Notes: generated by a model not told the origin, from the letters alone. Shown: positions 7,995-16,106, counted from the stretch's first letter. The stretch: DNA of 64,000 nucleotides from Chryseobacterium rhizosphaerae (GCF_003385455.1 NZ_QNUF01000023.1:22418-86417); one strand, 5' to 3'. Numbers and translations: made by a program.

Positions 7995-9020
7995 CTATAC
8001 TTTTTCACATTCAATAATACTTTTTGCTTCTGTCCCGATTGAAATAAGCTGATTACATTGCAATCCTGCTTTTTCAATGAGTTCTTTAAATTCACTCAAT
8101 GTTCTTTCCCTACCGGTAATACAAGCCATCATTACAATATCAAGAAGTTTGGCTGGATGTGGTTTATTTTGAGAATCATCGGGAATGACAGCATCTATAA
8201 TTAAGAGTCTTGCTCCTTTAGGCATAGCTTCGCAACAGTTTTTTAAAATCTGTATGCATTCATCATCATTCCAGTCATGGATAATCCACTTCATTGTATA
8301 TAGGTCAGCACCTGCCGGAACTTTATCAAAGAAATTTCCAGTAGCTACAGAACACCTTTCTTTCATATTTTCGGGCATGAGTCTAATTGTATCTGCGATT
8401 ACATGCTCTTCATCAAAAATAATCCCGGAACTCCCTGAAGTGGCATTTAAGATTGCATACATCATTATCCCGTTTCCCCCTCCTACATCTACAACCGTTT
8501 TGTATGGGCTAAAATCATAGGTCTTGATAATTCCTGAGAGCTCCATATTGGAAAGCCCGGTCATTCCTCTTCCAAAATTGGCTCCTAATTCCGGATATTC
8601 TTTATAATACTCCCAGAGATTCATACCATGAACATGTTCAAAAGGAACCTTTCCGGTTTGGGCACAATAAGTGAGTTTCATAAAACCGGGAAAATGCTCG
8701 CTCAAATTGGCCAATACAAAATCTTTTACAGTCCCCGGAACTCCAGTTAACAGAGTGGCGCCAAAATCATTCAGTCTAAAGGTTTTATTTTCCAACTCTT
8801 CAAAAATTCCAACACTACTCAGGGCTCTCATAATCCGATACAGTTGTTTTTCCTGTGAACCTGTTTTTTTCGCCAACGAAGAGATTGTTTGAGGACCAGC
8901 TTCCAGATGGTCTGCAATATTCAGTTCTGCGGCTGTCTTTATGCAGCCGGTAATCCACATCCCTCCTAACATTTCAAACATCTTCTCAGTAAATTCTGGT
9001 TTAATAAGTTGTTTTTTCAT
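7995..9020 (-). CDS. SAM-dependent O-methyltransferase (plant-OMT / hydroxyneurosporene type)
   Basis: This 341-residue protein has two domains. The N-terminal winged helix for dimerisation shows ELNIADHLEAGPQTISSLAK and YRIMRALSSVGIFEE. The C-terminal Rossmann domain has motif I TVVDVGGGNGIMMYAIL and the OMT hallmark YTMKWIIHDWNDDECIQIL, where His and Asp are the usual catalytic and binding residues. The family methylates hydroxyl groups of aromatic or polyene compounds and often belongs to secondary pathways. Here it stands alone, 7 kb from the polyketide-like cluster and on the opposite strand, so a link is only speculative. Length is typical. Confidence 0.85.
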   Translation of the reverse strand: MKKQLIKPEFTEKMFEMLGGMWITGCIKTAAELNIADHLEAGPQTISSLAKKTGSQEKQLYRIMRALSSVGIFEELENKTFRLNDFGATLLTGVPGTVKDFVLANLSEHFPGFMKLTYCAQTGKVPFEHVHGMNLWEYYKEYPELGANFGRGMTGLSNMELSGIIKTYDFSPYKTVVDVGGGNGIMMYAILNATSGSSGIIFDEEHVIADTIRLMPENMKERCSVATGNFFDKVPAGADLYTMKWIIHDWNDDECIQILKNCCEAMPKGARLLIIDAVIPDDSQNKPHPAKLLDIVMMACITGRERTLSEFKELIEKAGLQCNQLISIGTEAKSIIECEKV

Positions 9021-9221
9021 GGTAATTTTATTTTGATTTAATTTGACATATTACTTTATGATTGCATATAATTCAATAATACGTGAATTTAGTCATTTCC
9101 ATTAAAATCTAATATAAAGTACTGGCAGTTCAAGGTTAAAATCAGAAAAAGATTAAATCAGTTTCCTTCAAGAAAACGATTACCTTTCTCACTACTATCC
9201 ATTTACAAACGGATAATTCCG

Positions 9222-9229
9222 TACCTTTG
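9222..9229 (+). promoter_or_regulatory. Bacteroidetes -7 box (TACCTTTG)
   Basis: It matches the TAnnTTTG consensus exactly, 12 bases before the ATG at 9242. No clear TTG at the -33 position was found. An in-frame TTG at 9227 lies inside this box and is therefore an unlikely start codon. Confidence 0.45.
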
Positions 9230-9241
9230 TCAAAATTCATT

Positions 9242-10147
9242 ATGAAAAGGGATATCAATATTTTTGAGTTTCCTCTCAACTTAGGACTTACAAAAAAGGA
9301 GCATGAAACTGAGCCCGGAGTCAGAAAACTTCCGGATTGGCTCAGAAAATTTGATTTTCATAAAAGAATTGGTCCTCAACATATTTTCAGACTGGAAGCT
9401 CCGGAATATGCCATGGATTTCGATAAAGAATCAGGGGTTAAAAATGCAGATGCTATTATTGAATATGCTAAAAAGCAGGCTGACCTTATGCTGAAGAATT
9501 ATGATAAAAGCACGTTCAATATCATTCTTGGTGGAGATTGCAGTATTCTGATTGGAAATGCTGTTGCATTGAAAAAACTGGGAAACTTCGGGCTTTTTTA
9601 TCTTGATGGTCATACCGATTTTATCCCTCCGCAATTATCAGAAACCGGAGGTGTTGCAGGAATGGACCTTGCTATAGTTTCCGGAATTGGGCATGAAAAG
9701 CTAACCAATATTGATGGGCTTAAGCCTTATTTCCTTCAAGAAAATATCTTTTGTAGCGGCAATGCAGAGACAGATGATGAGGAATATGTCAGCCAGGTCA
9801 TCAGTTCCAACATTCATTATTATGATCTTGACCATCTCCGGAAAAACGGATTCAGAAAAACGGCTGAGTTTTTTTTGAAAATGACAGCTGAAAAAAAGCT
9901 GGATGGTTTCTTTATCCATTTTGACGTGGATGTTTTGAAAGATGAGATCATGCCGGCAGTAGACAGCAGAATGGAAGATGGCATAAGCTATGATGATCTG
10001 CAAGAAATGTTGATTCCATTGATTCATCATCCTGAATGTTTTGGAATAGAGATCACCATTTTAGATCCCGATTATGATAAAAATGGATTTTATACCCAGG
10101 CTTTTGTAGAAAATTTAATTCAAATTATAAACAATAAAGAAGACTAA
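9242..10147 (+). CDS. Arginase/agmatinase-fold protein (ureohydrolase family)
   Basis: This 301-residue protein has the arginase fold that hydrolyses guanidino groups with a binuclear manganese centre. The metal-binding blocks are visible: LGGDCS (residues 97-101), DGHTD (122-126) and HFDVDVLKD. In classical arginases the first block is GGDHS; here the ligand His is replaced by Cys100, while Asp122, His124, Asp126 and the two Asp of FDVD are kept. The family also contains formimidoylglutamases and members of unknown substrate, so the substrate is left open. The start is set at the ATG at 9242 because the earlier TTG overlaps the promoter. The next gene starts immediately after its stop, so the two are probably co-translated. 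Confidence 0.8.
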   Translation: MKRDINIFEFPLNLGLTKKEHETEPGVRKLPDWLRKFDFHKRIGPQHIFRLEAPEYAMDFDKESGVKNADAIIEYAKKQADLMLKNYDKSTFNIILGGDCSILIGNAVALKKLGNFGLFYLDGHTDFIPPQLSETGGVAGMDLAIVSGIGHEKLTNIDGLKPYFLQENIFCSGNAETDDEEYVSQVISSNIHYYDLDHLRKNGFRKTAEFFLKMTAEKKLDGFFIHFDVDVLKDEIMPAVDSRMEDGISYDDLQEMLIPLIHHPECFGIEITILDPDYDKNGFYTQAFVENLIQIINNKED

Positions 10148-10741
10148 ATGAAGAAGACCATAAAAAGAACGTTTAGAGTCTCAAAGTATGTCATATATAA
10201 AGAAACGCTGGTTGATTACAAAGAGCATTTCTGGTCATTTTTGGGTGCTTTTTTTGGGATTGGACTTATTGCATTCATCCAGTCTCATTCTTTGGCAGAG
10301 ACTGAGAATATATTCCTGATCGGTTCCTTTGGGGCCTCCAGTGTTCTTATTTATGGAGCTATTCAGAGTCCTTTGGCTCAACCCAGAAATCTGATAGGCG
10401 GACATGTTTTATCAGCTCTTGTGGGAGTTACAGTGTATAAAATTGTTCCGGATATCATCTGGCTCTCTGCCCCGCTGGCCGTAGCTTTTTCCATTGTCAT
10501 CATGCAGTATACCAAAACACTGCACCCACCTGGCGGCGCGACGGCCCTTATTGCTGTAAGCTCTACCGGAAAAATACCTGAATTAGGGTACTGGTACGTT
10601 ATCTCTCCTGTTTTATCGGGGTGTATTATCCTGCTGATTGTGGCATTATTCTTCAATAATATAACACGAAACAGAAGCTATCCTTCCCACGGCAGGTTTA
10701 TAAGATTGTTAAAGAAAAGACATACAAAACACACAAAATAA
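10148..10741 (+). CDS. HPP-family integral membrane protein
   Basis: This 197-residue protein has about four or five membrane segments (for example FWSFLGAFFGIGLIAFI, LIGGHVLSALVGVTVY and VISPVLSGCIILLIVALFF). It carries the family signature LHPPGGATALIA between the third and fourth. HPP proteins have been linked to nitrite transport in chloroplasts and cyanobacteria; in most bacteria the substrate is unknown. The N terminus and the Arg/Lys-rich C terminus (RFIRLLKKRHTK) are probably cytoplasmic. The ATG follows the arginase-fold stop with no gap. Confidence 0.85.
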   Translation: MKKTIKRTFRVSKYVIYKETLVDYKEHFWSFLGAFFGIGLIAFIQSHSLAETENIFLIGSFGASSVLIYGAIQSPLAQPRNLIGGHVLSALVGVTVYKIVPDIIWLSAPLAVAFSIVIMQYTKTLHPPGGATALIAVSSTGKIPELGYWYVISPVLSGCIILLIVALFFNNITRNRSYPSHGRFIRLLKKRHTKHTK

Positions 10742-10746
10742 ATAGC

Positions 10747-11091
10747 ATGAACTGCCTGGAATGTGGCGAAAAGATCATCGGAAGGTCTGACAAAAAGTTC
10801 TGTAATGATGCCTGCCGGAACGCCTACAATAATAAACAGAATAAAGATTCTACTAATCTGATGCGAAATGTGAACAACAAGCTTCGTAAGAATTATCGTA
10901 TCCTGGTAGAAATAAATACCGATGGTAAAACAAAAGCTCCAAAATCCAAACTCGATGGCTTAGGTTTTGATTTCGATTATTTTACCAACATAAAAGTCTA
11001 TAAAAACGGGTCTGAATACAAGTTTATTTATGATTACGGATACAAGCTTTTGGAAGATGATTTTATACTGATCGTAAAAAACCAGATATAA
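10747..11091 (+). CDS. Small N-terminal zinc-ribbon protein
   Basis: This 114-residue protein starts with a treble-clef/zinc-ribbon motif: Cys3 and Cys6 (CLEC), then FCNDACRNAYNNKQN with Cys19 and Cys23. Similar N termini occur in short DUF2116-type zinc-ribbon proteins. The remaining 80 residues (KNYRILVEINTDGKT, then GFDFDYFTNIKVYKNG) look like a small beta-rich domain common in flavobacterial hypothetical proteins. It is cytoplasmic and probably binds nucleic acid or protein (inference). It is separated by 5 bases from the HPP gene and is part of the same run. Confidence 0.7.
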   Translation: MNCLECGEKIIGRSDKKFCNDACRNAYNNKQNKDSTNLMRNVNNKLRKNYRILVEINTDGKTKAPKSKLDGLGFDFDYFTNIKVYKNGSEYKFIYDYGYKLLEDDFILIVKNQI

Positions 11092-11115
11092 TCCTTCCTT
11101 CACCACCAAAACGAT

Positions 11116-12030
11116 ATGAATATGAAAGAAATTGTTCTGATTACAGGCGCTAGCGGTATGATTGCCCGGGAACTGGCAAAAAAATTAGAAAATGAATATA
11201 GTGTAAGGTTCCTTACCCGAAAAAAGAAACATGATCATGAATATGAATGGGATGTCAGAAATAAGACAATAGATGAGTCTTCGTTGGAAAATGTTTCCCA
11301 TATCATTCATTTGGCGGGTGCCAATATTTCAGAAAAACGCTGGACAGATGAAAGAAAAAAAGAATTGATTTCCAGTAGAGTGGATTCTGCGGCATTATTA
11401 CAGAATACTTTAAAAAAGAAAGAGATTAAACTTAAATCCTTTATTTCAGCTTCAGGTATTAATTTCTATGGAACTCAAACCACTGAAAAAATTTATACCG
11501 AAGAGGATAAGCCGGGAAATGATTTTTTAAGTGAAGTGGTTGTTTTATGGGAAAGAGCAGCCGACCATTTCAAGGAACATAACCTTGCAGAAAGAGTGGT
11601 GAAAATCCGCACCGCTGTTGTACTTTCTGAAAAAGACGGAGCATTAAAAAAAATGGTTCCTCCCATTCAATACGGTATAGGATCTCCTTTAGGAAGCGGA
11701 AGGCAGTACATGCCATGGATTCATATTGAAGATATCTGTTCAATGTATGAATTTGCTTTAAGACAACCCTCTCTTCACGGCGCTTATAATGCCGTTTCCC
11801 CTCAGCATATCACCAATAGTGAGCTGACCAAAGAGATTGCTGAAGTACTCAAGAAGCCCTTATTGATGCCTAACGTTCCGGCTTTTGTTTTAAAATTTTT
11901 ATTTGGAGAACTCGCTACAGCTATACTGGAAGGATCAAGGGCCTCATCACAAAAAATCCAGAATACAGGTTTTCAATTTAAGTTTCCGGATCTGAAAGAA
12001 GCCCTGGCAGACTTATTAAAAATAAAATAA
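11116..12030 (+). CDS. TIGR01777-family NAD(P)-binding epimerase-like protein
   Basis: This 304-residue extended SDR protein has the nucleotide-binding start VLITGASGMIARELAKKL (the last Gly of GxxGxxG is Ala). The family marker HLAGANISEKRWTDERK follows, then FISASGINFYG with a Tyr in the active-site region and PWIHIEDICSMYEFAL. The C-terminal DUF1731-like end is FKFPDLKEALADLLK. The family (sometimes labelled SulA-like or YfcH) has no agreed reaction; an oxidoreductase or epimerase role is inferred from the fold. The start may be Met1 at 11116 or Met3 at 11122. It follows the zinc-ribbon gene by 24 bases. Confidence 0.85.
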   Translation: MNMKEIVLITGASGMIARELAKKLENEYSVRFLTRKKKHDHEYEWDVRNKTIDESSLENVSHIIHLAGANISEKRWTDERKKELISSRVDSAALLQNTLKKKEIKLKSFISASGINFYGTQTTEKIYTEEDKPGNDFLSEVVVLWERAADHFKEHNLAERVVKIRTAVVLSEKDGALKKMVPPIQYGIGSPLGSGRQYMPWIHIEDICSMYEFALRQPSLHGAYNAVSPQHITNSELTKEIAEVLKKPLLMPNVPAFVLKFLFGELATAILEGSRASSQKIQNTGFQFKFPDLKEALADLLKIK

Positions 12031-12057
12031 CGGAATAAAAATTTTTACTCGTTCTAC

Positions 12058-12648
12058 ATGGAAGACCTTTTAATTCTAAAAAATATATCCCGGCATATTT
12101 CACTCAATGATCAGGAAATTTCCTATTTTATGTCCTTATTAAAAGAGAAAAAGGTTCAGAAAAAAGAACTGATTTTAAAACAGCAACAGGTCTGCAAAGA
12201 AATCAGTTTTGTTCAGTCAGGTATTCTTAGAGCATTCTACCTGGATGCTGCAGGAAAAGAATCTACCATTATGTTTGCTGTTTCTGATTGGTGGATTACC
12301 GATATGTTCTGTTTCATCAACCAACAACCTGCCATGCTGAACATTGAAGCCCTGGAAGACAGTGTCATTTTGCAATTACAAAAAGACAGTCTCGATGAGT
12401 TGTACCTTAAAATCCCAAAGTTTGAAAGATTCTTCAGAATTATGATGCAAAATGCCTATATAAGAGAGCAGCTGCGTGTTATTGAAAACCTTTCCCTTTC
12501 AGCAGAGGAACGATATGACAGTTTTCTCCAAAAATATCCCCTGGCAGCCCAGCGGGTTACTCAAAAACAAATTGCCTCATATTTGGGTGTTACTCCAGAA
12601 TTTTTAAGTACCATGAAAATAAATAAACAGAAAAATAACCCCTCTTAA
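12058..12648 (+). CDS. Crp/Fnr-family transcriptional regulator
   Basis: This 196-residue protein has an N-terminal cyclic-nucleotide-binding beta roll (about residues 20-115, with KKELILKQQQVCKEISFVQSG and SDWWITDMFCF). A dimer helix and a C-terminal winged helix follow (VTQKQIASYLGVTPEFLSTM is the recognition unit). The Bacteroidetes branch of this family usually lacks the residues for cAMP binding, so the effector is unknown. There are no Fnr-type Cys clusters. It shares its layout with the regulator at 49461-50024. It starts 27 bases after the TIGR01777 gene and may be co-transcribed with it. Confidence 0.88.
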   Translation: MEDLLILKNISRHISLNDQEISYFMSLLKEKKVQKKELILKQQQVCKEISFVQSGILRAFYLDAAGKESTIMFAVSDWWITDMFCFINQQPAMLNIEALEDSVILQLQKDSLDELYLKIPKFERFFRIMMQNAYIREQLRVIENLSLSAEERYDSFLQKYPLAAQRVTQKQIASYLGVTPEFLSTMKINKQKNNPS

Positions 12649-12687
12649 TCTACATTATTTTTTTTACCTTGTAAGTTCCGTTATTTT

Positions 12688-13059
12688 ATGCAAAAAAATA
12701 TGCTTATACTTATTGCAGGTCCCTACCGTAGCGGGACAAATGATGATCCGGAATTGATTCAGCAGAACCTTCATAACCTTGAAGCTGCAGCACTCCCTAT
12801 TTTCAGAAAAGGACATATCCCCATCATTGGAGAATGGATCGCATTACCATTAATCAATCTTGCGGGCTCTACTCAGATGGGCGATGAAGCATGGCAGGAA
12901 ATACAATATCCGGCGGCTCACCGTATTTTAGAAAAATGTGATGCGGTACTCCGGATACATGGAATTTCTAAAGGAGCTGATGAAGATGTGAGAATTGCCA
13001 AAGAAAAAGGCCTTAAAATTTATTATAACATAGAAGATATACCCGATGCAAAATCCTAA
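12688..13059 (+). CDS. DUF4406 protein (nucleoside 2-deoxyribosyltransferase-like)
   Basis: This 123-residue protein has the N-terminal strand-loop LILIAGPYRSGTNDDPELIQ, a helical middle and HRILEKCDAVLRIHGISKGA. The last of these resembles the Asp-containing catalytic region of nucleoside 2-deoxyribosyltransferases and the DUF4406 family. The function of DUF4406 is not established. It overlaps the following Nudix gene by 14 bases, which suggests translational coupling and a shared role in nucleotide or sugar-nucleotide housekeeping (inference). Confidence 0.75.
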   Translation: MQKNMLILIAGPYRSGTNDDPELIQQNLHNLEAAALPIFRKGHIPIIGEWIALPLINLAGSTQMGDEAWQEIQYPAAHRILEKCDAVLRIHGISKGADEDVRIAKEKGLKIYYNIEDIPDAKS

Positions 13060-13627
13060 TATTACTATTCTAAAAACGGAAATCCTATCAGATAACTGGT
13101 ACACTTTAAATAAAGTGACTTATACCATTTTAAAAAAAGATGGAACTATAGAAACCCAGAGCAGAGAAGCTTACGACCGAGGAAATGGAGCCGTCATTCT
13201 GCTTTACGATACATCTTCCCATACTGTTATTCTGACAAGACAATTTCGTTTACCTACCTATATCAACGGAAATTCAACAGGAATGCTTATTGAAGCCTGT
13301 GCCGGTCTGTTGGATAATGACAATCCCGAAGACTGTATCAAAAGGGAGACGGAAGAGGAAACAGGATATAAAATTTCTAAAGTTGAAAAGGTATTTCAAG
13401 CTTATATGTCTCCCGGTTCTGTAACAGAAATTCTTTATTTCTTCATTGCTGAATATTCTAATGAAATGAAAATTGCTGATGGCGGAGGTCTTGAAGAAGA
13501 GGGAGAAAACATTGAAGTATTGGAATTACCATTTGAAAAAGCTCTCCAAATGGTAGACTCAGGAGAAATCAATGATGCTAAAACGATTATGCTGCTCCAG
13601 CATTTACGGATTAAAAGTATTTTATAA
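13046..13627 (+). CDS. Nudix hydrolase, NudK (GDP-mannose pyrophosphatase)-like
   Basis: This 193-residue Nudix-fold protein shows the box region as AGLLDNDNPEDCIKRETEEE followed by TGYKI. The core REUxEExGU is kept (RETEEETGY). The sequence GLLDND and the length match the NudK group, which hydrolyses GDP-mannose and related nucleotide sugars with magnesium. Residues around TRQFRLPTYING also fit NudK and ADP-ribose pyrophosphatases. The preferred substrate cannot be settled from sequence alone. The start overlaps the end of the DUF4406 gene. Confidence 0.85.
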   Translation: MQNPNITILKTEILSDNWYTLNKVTYTILKKDGTIETQSREAYDRGNGAVILLYDTSSHTVILTRQFRLPTYINGNSTGMLIEACAGLLDNDNPEDCIKRETEEETGYKISKVEKVFQAYMSPGSVTEILYFFIAEYSNEMKIADGGGLEEEGENIEVLELPFEKALQMVDSGEINDAKTIMLLQHLRIKSIL

Positions 13628-13682
13628 CAAAAATTACCTATACCATTTGTAATCTATAACTAATCAATTTTTAAAACAAACC

Positions 13683-14060
13683 ATGGACAACTTTAGTATT
13701 ATTGAGCATGTAACCCTTGCTATTAACCCCCAATTTAAGGACTGGGTTCTTTTCAAAAATGGTACCTATATCATCTTTGATGACATTGCCAATGTAGGTA
13801 ATGTAAAGGATGAAGCGATAAAGCTGATGAAAGAATACGGACCTGTATTTGGAGGCACACCCGCAGGAGATTTCAATACCATTTATCTTACTGAAACCGA
13901 GGGTTGGCTTGTTGCAGGACACGGCTATGGAATGTATACCTACGTACACCCTTCAGAACTTGAGAATGATACACCCAACGATCTGGAGATCGGGCTGTTT
14001 GGGAGATCAAAAAGAAATCTGGATGGGATGGATCCTGAAATCATCCATGTGAATAAATAG
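13683..14060 (+). CDS. Hypothetical protein, 125 residues
   Basis: No family is recognised. The protein is acidic and soluble, without signal peptide or membrane segment. It has predicted beta-rich stretches (DWVLFKNGTYIIFDD, GWLVAGHGYGMYTYVHPSEL) and ends GMDPEIIHVNK. A clean ATG 55 bases after the Nudix gene, a full-length frame and codon use like the neighbours support coding. The Gly/Tyr-rich centre (GGTPAGDFNTIYL) could be a ligand or protein contact surface, but this is only an impression. Confidence 0.65.
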   Translation: MDNFSIIEHVTLAINPQFKDWVLFKNGTYIIFDDIANVGNVKDEAIKLMKEYGPVFGGTPAGDFNTIYLTETEGWLVAGHGYGMYTYVHPSELENDTPNDLEIGLFGRSKRNLDGMDPEIIHVNK

Positions 14061-14164
14061 CATATAAGTTTGTTATGGTTCAGGTAAATGGCTATACTTT
14101 GAGATTTTAACAGATACTTGTTCTGACCATTTTCTATAATAATCTGCACAATGATCAACTATTG

Positions 14165-14860
14165 ATGACAAAGACGTTACGAATAAACATTCTTAAAATT
14201 CTGGCTCTATTTTCAGTACTTCTTTTCAGTATTCTCATGCTGAAAGTAATTTCTCAGTACACCAGTTTTGAAAAAAATGTGGGTTTCCTTATGGTTAAAC
14301 AGCAGGTAGTTGGAAACCCATATTGGCTCACTTTTTTTTATATTCATATCTTTTCCATTACACTTTGTCTTTTGGCTGGCTTAACGCAGTTTTCCAACCG
14401 CTTCCTGGCTGAGAACAGAAAACTCCACAAAATCATCGGTAAGATATATGTTTACAGTATCCTTATCATCAATGTTCCTGCCTGTTTTGTCCTGGGTCTG
14501 TTCTCTAACGGAGGTTTAATCGGGATTACAGGATTTTTGCTGCAGGATATTCTTTGGGCTTATTTTACCATAGCAGCGGTTATCTCCATCAAAAAAGGAA
14601 AGATAATCAGCCACCAAAACTATATGATTTTAAGTTATGCCGTTACTACCACGGCTCTTACTTTCAGAATCATCAAAAACCTTTTTTATAATGAAGAATA
14701 TCATAATTATGAGCTTTTTTATGGTATCAATGTATGGCTGGCTCTATTTATCAATTTATTTATCGCCTACTTAGTTTTCAGAAAAAAAAAGTCTTTATCG
14801 GCCAAGGTTAAGATTTATAAGGAAAATAATGAAGGTAATGAACAGGATCACAAGAAATGA
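14165..14860 (+). CDS. DUF2306-family membrane protein
   Basis: This protein of about 231 residues has six hydrophobic segments (among them ILALFSVLLFSILMLKVI, IFSITLCLLAGLTQF, VYSILIINVPACFVLGLF and WLALFINLFIAYLVF). The family pattern of conserved His is seen around RKLHKIIGKIY and SHQNYMILSYA. DUF2306 proteins are four- to seven-helix membrane proteins of unknown function; the spaced His suggest a haem- or redox-type membrane protein (inference). The frame begins with a TTG at 14162, but the ATG at 14165 is the better start. The 3' end overlaps an opposing small ORF by 66 bases. Confidence 0.8.
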   Translation: MTKTLRINILKILALFSVLLFSILMLKVISQYTSFEKNVGFLMVKQQVVGNPYWLTFFYIHIFSITLCLLAGLTQFSNRFLAENRKLHKIIGKIYVYSILIINVPACFVLGLFSNGGLIGITGFLLQDILWAYFTIAAVISIKKGKIISHQNYMILSYAVTTTALTFRIIKNLFYNEEYHNYELFYGINVWLALFINLFIAYLVFRKKKSLSAKVKIYKENNEGNEQDHKK

Positions 14861-15004
14861 ACTGACAAATACCAAAATATTTAAAGAAGAAGCATATTTA
14901 CTTTTTTGAGTCCATCTTTTAAAAAGGCGCATCACCAGATAAGAAATTCCTGCAAATAATATAAGGGTAAGGATAAGAAAAAAATAGGGCAATGTCCAGC
15001 TCAT
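14795..15004 (-). CDS. Putative small two-helix membrane protein
   Basis: This possible protein of 69 residues runs from the ATG at 15004. Two strong hydrophobic segments (YFFLILTLILFAGISYLVM and NILVFVSSFLVILFITFII) are separated by a basic loop (RLFKRWTQKSKY), as in real bitopic membrane hairpins. The frame extends upstream to 15052, but those residues look non-coding. It overlaps the end of the DUF2306 gene in antisense, so it may be a chance frame. The textbook positive-inside loop makes it worth keeping at moderate confidence. Confidence 0.45.
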   Translation of the reverse strand: MSWTLPYFFLILTLILFAGISYLVMRLFKRWTQKSKYASSLNILVFVSSFLVILFITFIIFLINLNLGR

Positions 15005-15097
15005 GTAATTATTTAATTGATGTAAAACTATTATTTTAAAATTAAAAAACAAGATCTATCTGTAAATAATATCATAGATGTTAAAAAAAAGGAAATT

Positions 15098-15493
15098 ATG
15101 GAAATAAAAAACATAGATCATCTCGTATTAACCGTTGCAGACATTGATAAAACGGTTGAGTTCTACACCCAGATTATGGGATTTGAAGTGGTAACCTTTG
15201 GGGACAACAGAAAAGCCCTGGCCTTTGGGAATCAAAAGATTAATCTGCATCAAAAAGGAAAAGAATTTGAGCCTAAGGCGGAGCATCCTACCTGTGGATC
15301 TGCAGATCTTTGCTTCATTGCCAGAACAGATATTTTTGAAGTTCTTGAAGAACTTAAACAAAAAGGGATACCCATTATTGAAGGTATTGTAGACAGAACC
15401 GGGGCTATGGGAAAAATCCAATCTGCTTATTTCCGTGATCCGGATCATAACCTCATCGAGGTGAGTACTTATAACGATCCGGATTTCAAATAA
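15098..15493 (+). CDS. VOC-family (glyoxalase/bleomycin-resistance fold) protein
   Basis: This 131-residue protein is made of two paired beta-alpha-beta-beta-beta modules. It starts IDHLVLTVADIDKTVEFYTQ, with the first metal-ligand His in DHLVL. The C-terminal ligand Glu is in RDPDHNLIEVS, and the centre has INLHQKGKEF. The family covers lyases, dioxygenases and antibiotic-binding proteins; this short single-copy form resembles the YaeR/GloA-like and STM3117-like group. The substrate cannot be inferred. It stands alone before the long non-coding stretch that leads to the polyketide-like cluster. Confidence 0.85.
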   Translation: MEIKNIDHLVLTVADIDKTVEFYTQIMGFEVVTFGDNRKALAFGNQKINLHQKGKEFEPKAEHPTCGSADLCFIARTDIFEVLEELKQKGIPIIEGIVDRTGAMGKIQSAYFRDPDHNLIEVSTYNDPDFK

Positions 15494-15710
15494 CCACAAA
15501 CATATTATTATAGTAAAATATGAAGCAGAATGTACTCAATTCATCCTGTTTCAACATTATACATTCTGTATTTATAAAGAAAAATATACTTAAAAACGGT
15601 GGTATTTTTAAAAAAAATAAACACAAATAAGGTCATAACTTAAATAAAAGTCAATGCAATAAAACATTCATTTATTTAATTAATATTTCACTATAAAGTT
15701 ACTTATTTTC

Positions 15711-15741
15711 TTTGTCAGTTGTTTTTAGTATAGTATATTTG
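15711..15741 (+). promoter_or_regulatory. Full Bacteroidetes promoter (TTTG-19-TATATTTG)
   Basis: TTTG at 15711-15714 and TATATTTG at 15734-15741 are separated by exactly 19 bases, the consensus arrangement of the Bacteroidetes housekeeping sigma factor. It points toward the 29-codon ORF and the biosynthetic cluster. Confidence 0.75.
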
Positions 15742-15761
15742 TCAAACAAAACCAACAAATA

Positions 15762-15851
15762 ATGAAATACGAAAAAAACATTTCCCCCTATCTGATTCCC
15801 AAACAGATGGATTCTATCCACTCCTACACGGACATTAACATTTTAAAATAG
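15762..15851 (+). CDS. Possible 29-residue leader peptide
   Basis: The ATG lies about 20 bases after the -7 box, at the expected distance for the first ORF of that transcript. The peptide begins MKYEKNISPYLIP and ends TDINILK; it is polar, without signal sequence, Cys motif or double-Gly leader. It may be a leader peptide that affects expression of the cluster, or a chance frame. Evidence for translation is only positional. Confidence 0.35.
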   Translation: MKYEKNISPYLIPKQMDSIHSYTDINILK

Positions 15852-16028
15852 TTTTAGTCTGTAATTATCCTTTTATTCTTATCAGAAAATACATATATGA
15901 CAGGTGTGAGGATAGTATGTTTTCATCAAACAATACATCAGCCTCTCCCCTCTTTTATCATCATATTATAAATATTTGGATGACCATAAAAAGGTAAATA
16001 CGGCCAAACTTATAATTGTACCCTCAGC

Positions 16029-16073
16029 ATTAGTATAACCCTTATACTAATCAGTTGCTTTTATACTATAGTA
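16029..16073. promoter_or_regulatory. Nested inverted repeats, probable operator
   Basis: A perfect 10-bp inverted repeat (ATTAGTATAA, CCC, TTATACTAAT) occupies 16029-16051. Its right-arm core TTATACTA recurs at 16061-16068 and runs into the palindrome TACTATAGTA at 16064-16073. The sites lie 34-78 bases before the ACP start codon. The arms lack a T-run, so they look like protein-binding sites more than a terminator. Confidence 0.5.
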
Positions 16074-16106
16074 AAGCGCTCATTATAATAAATTAAAATA
16101 TAAATT

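Larger units (their letters stand above)
15494..16106. other. Non-coding leader region of the polyketide-like cluster
   Basis: This 613-base AT-rich stretch is one of the longest gene-poor intervals in the window. Its first 200 bases show nothing recognisable. It then holds a near-consensus promoter (15711-15741), a 29-codon ORF (15762-15851) and nested inverted repeats (16029-16073) shortly before the ACP gene. No intrinsic terminator was found between the promoter and the ACP, so one long-leader transcript is possible. Confidence 0.6.

Noticed and set aside
9227..9241. TTG start for the arginase-fold gene
   Set aside because: The TTG is part of the TACCTTTG -7 promoter box, so it would not be in the transcript.
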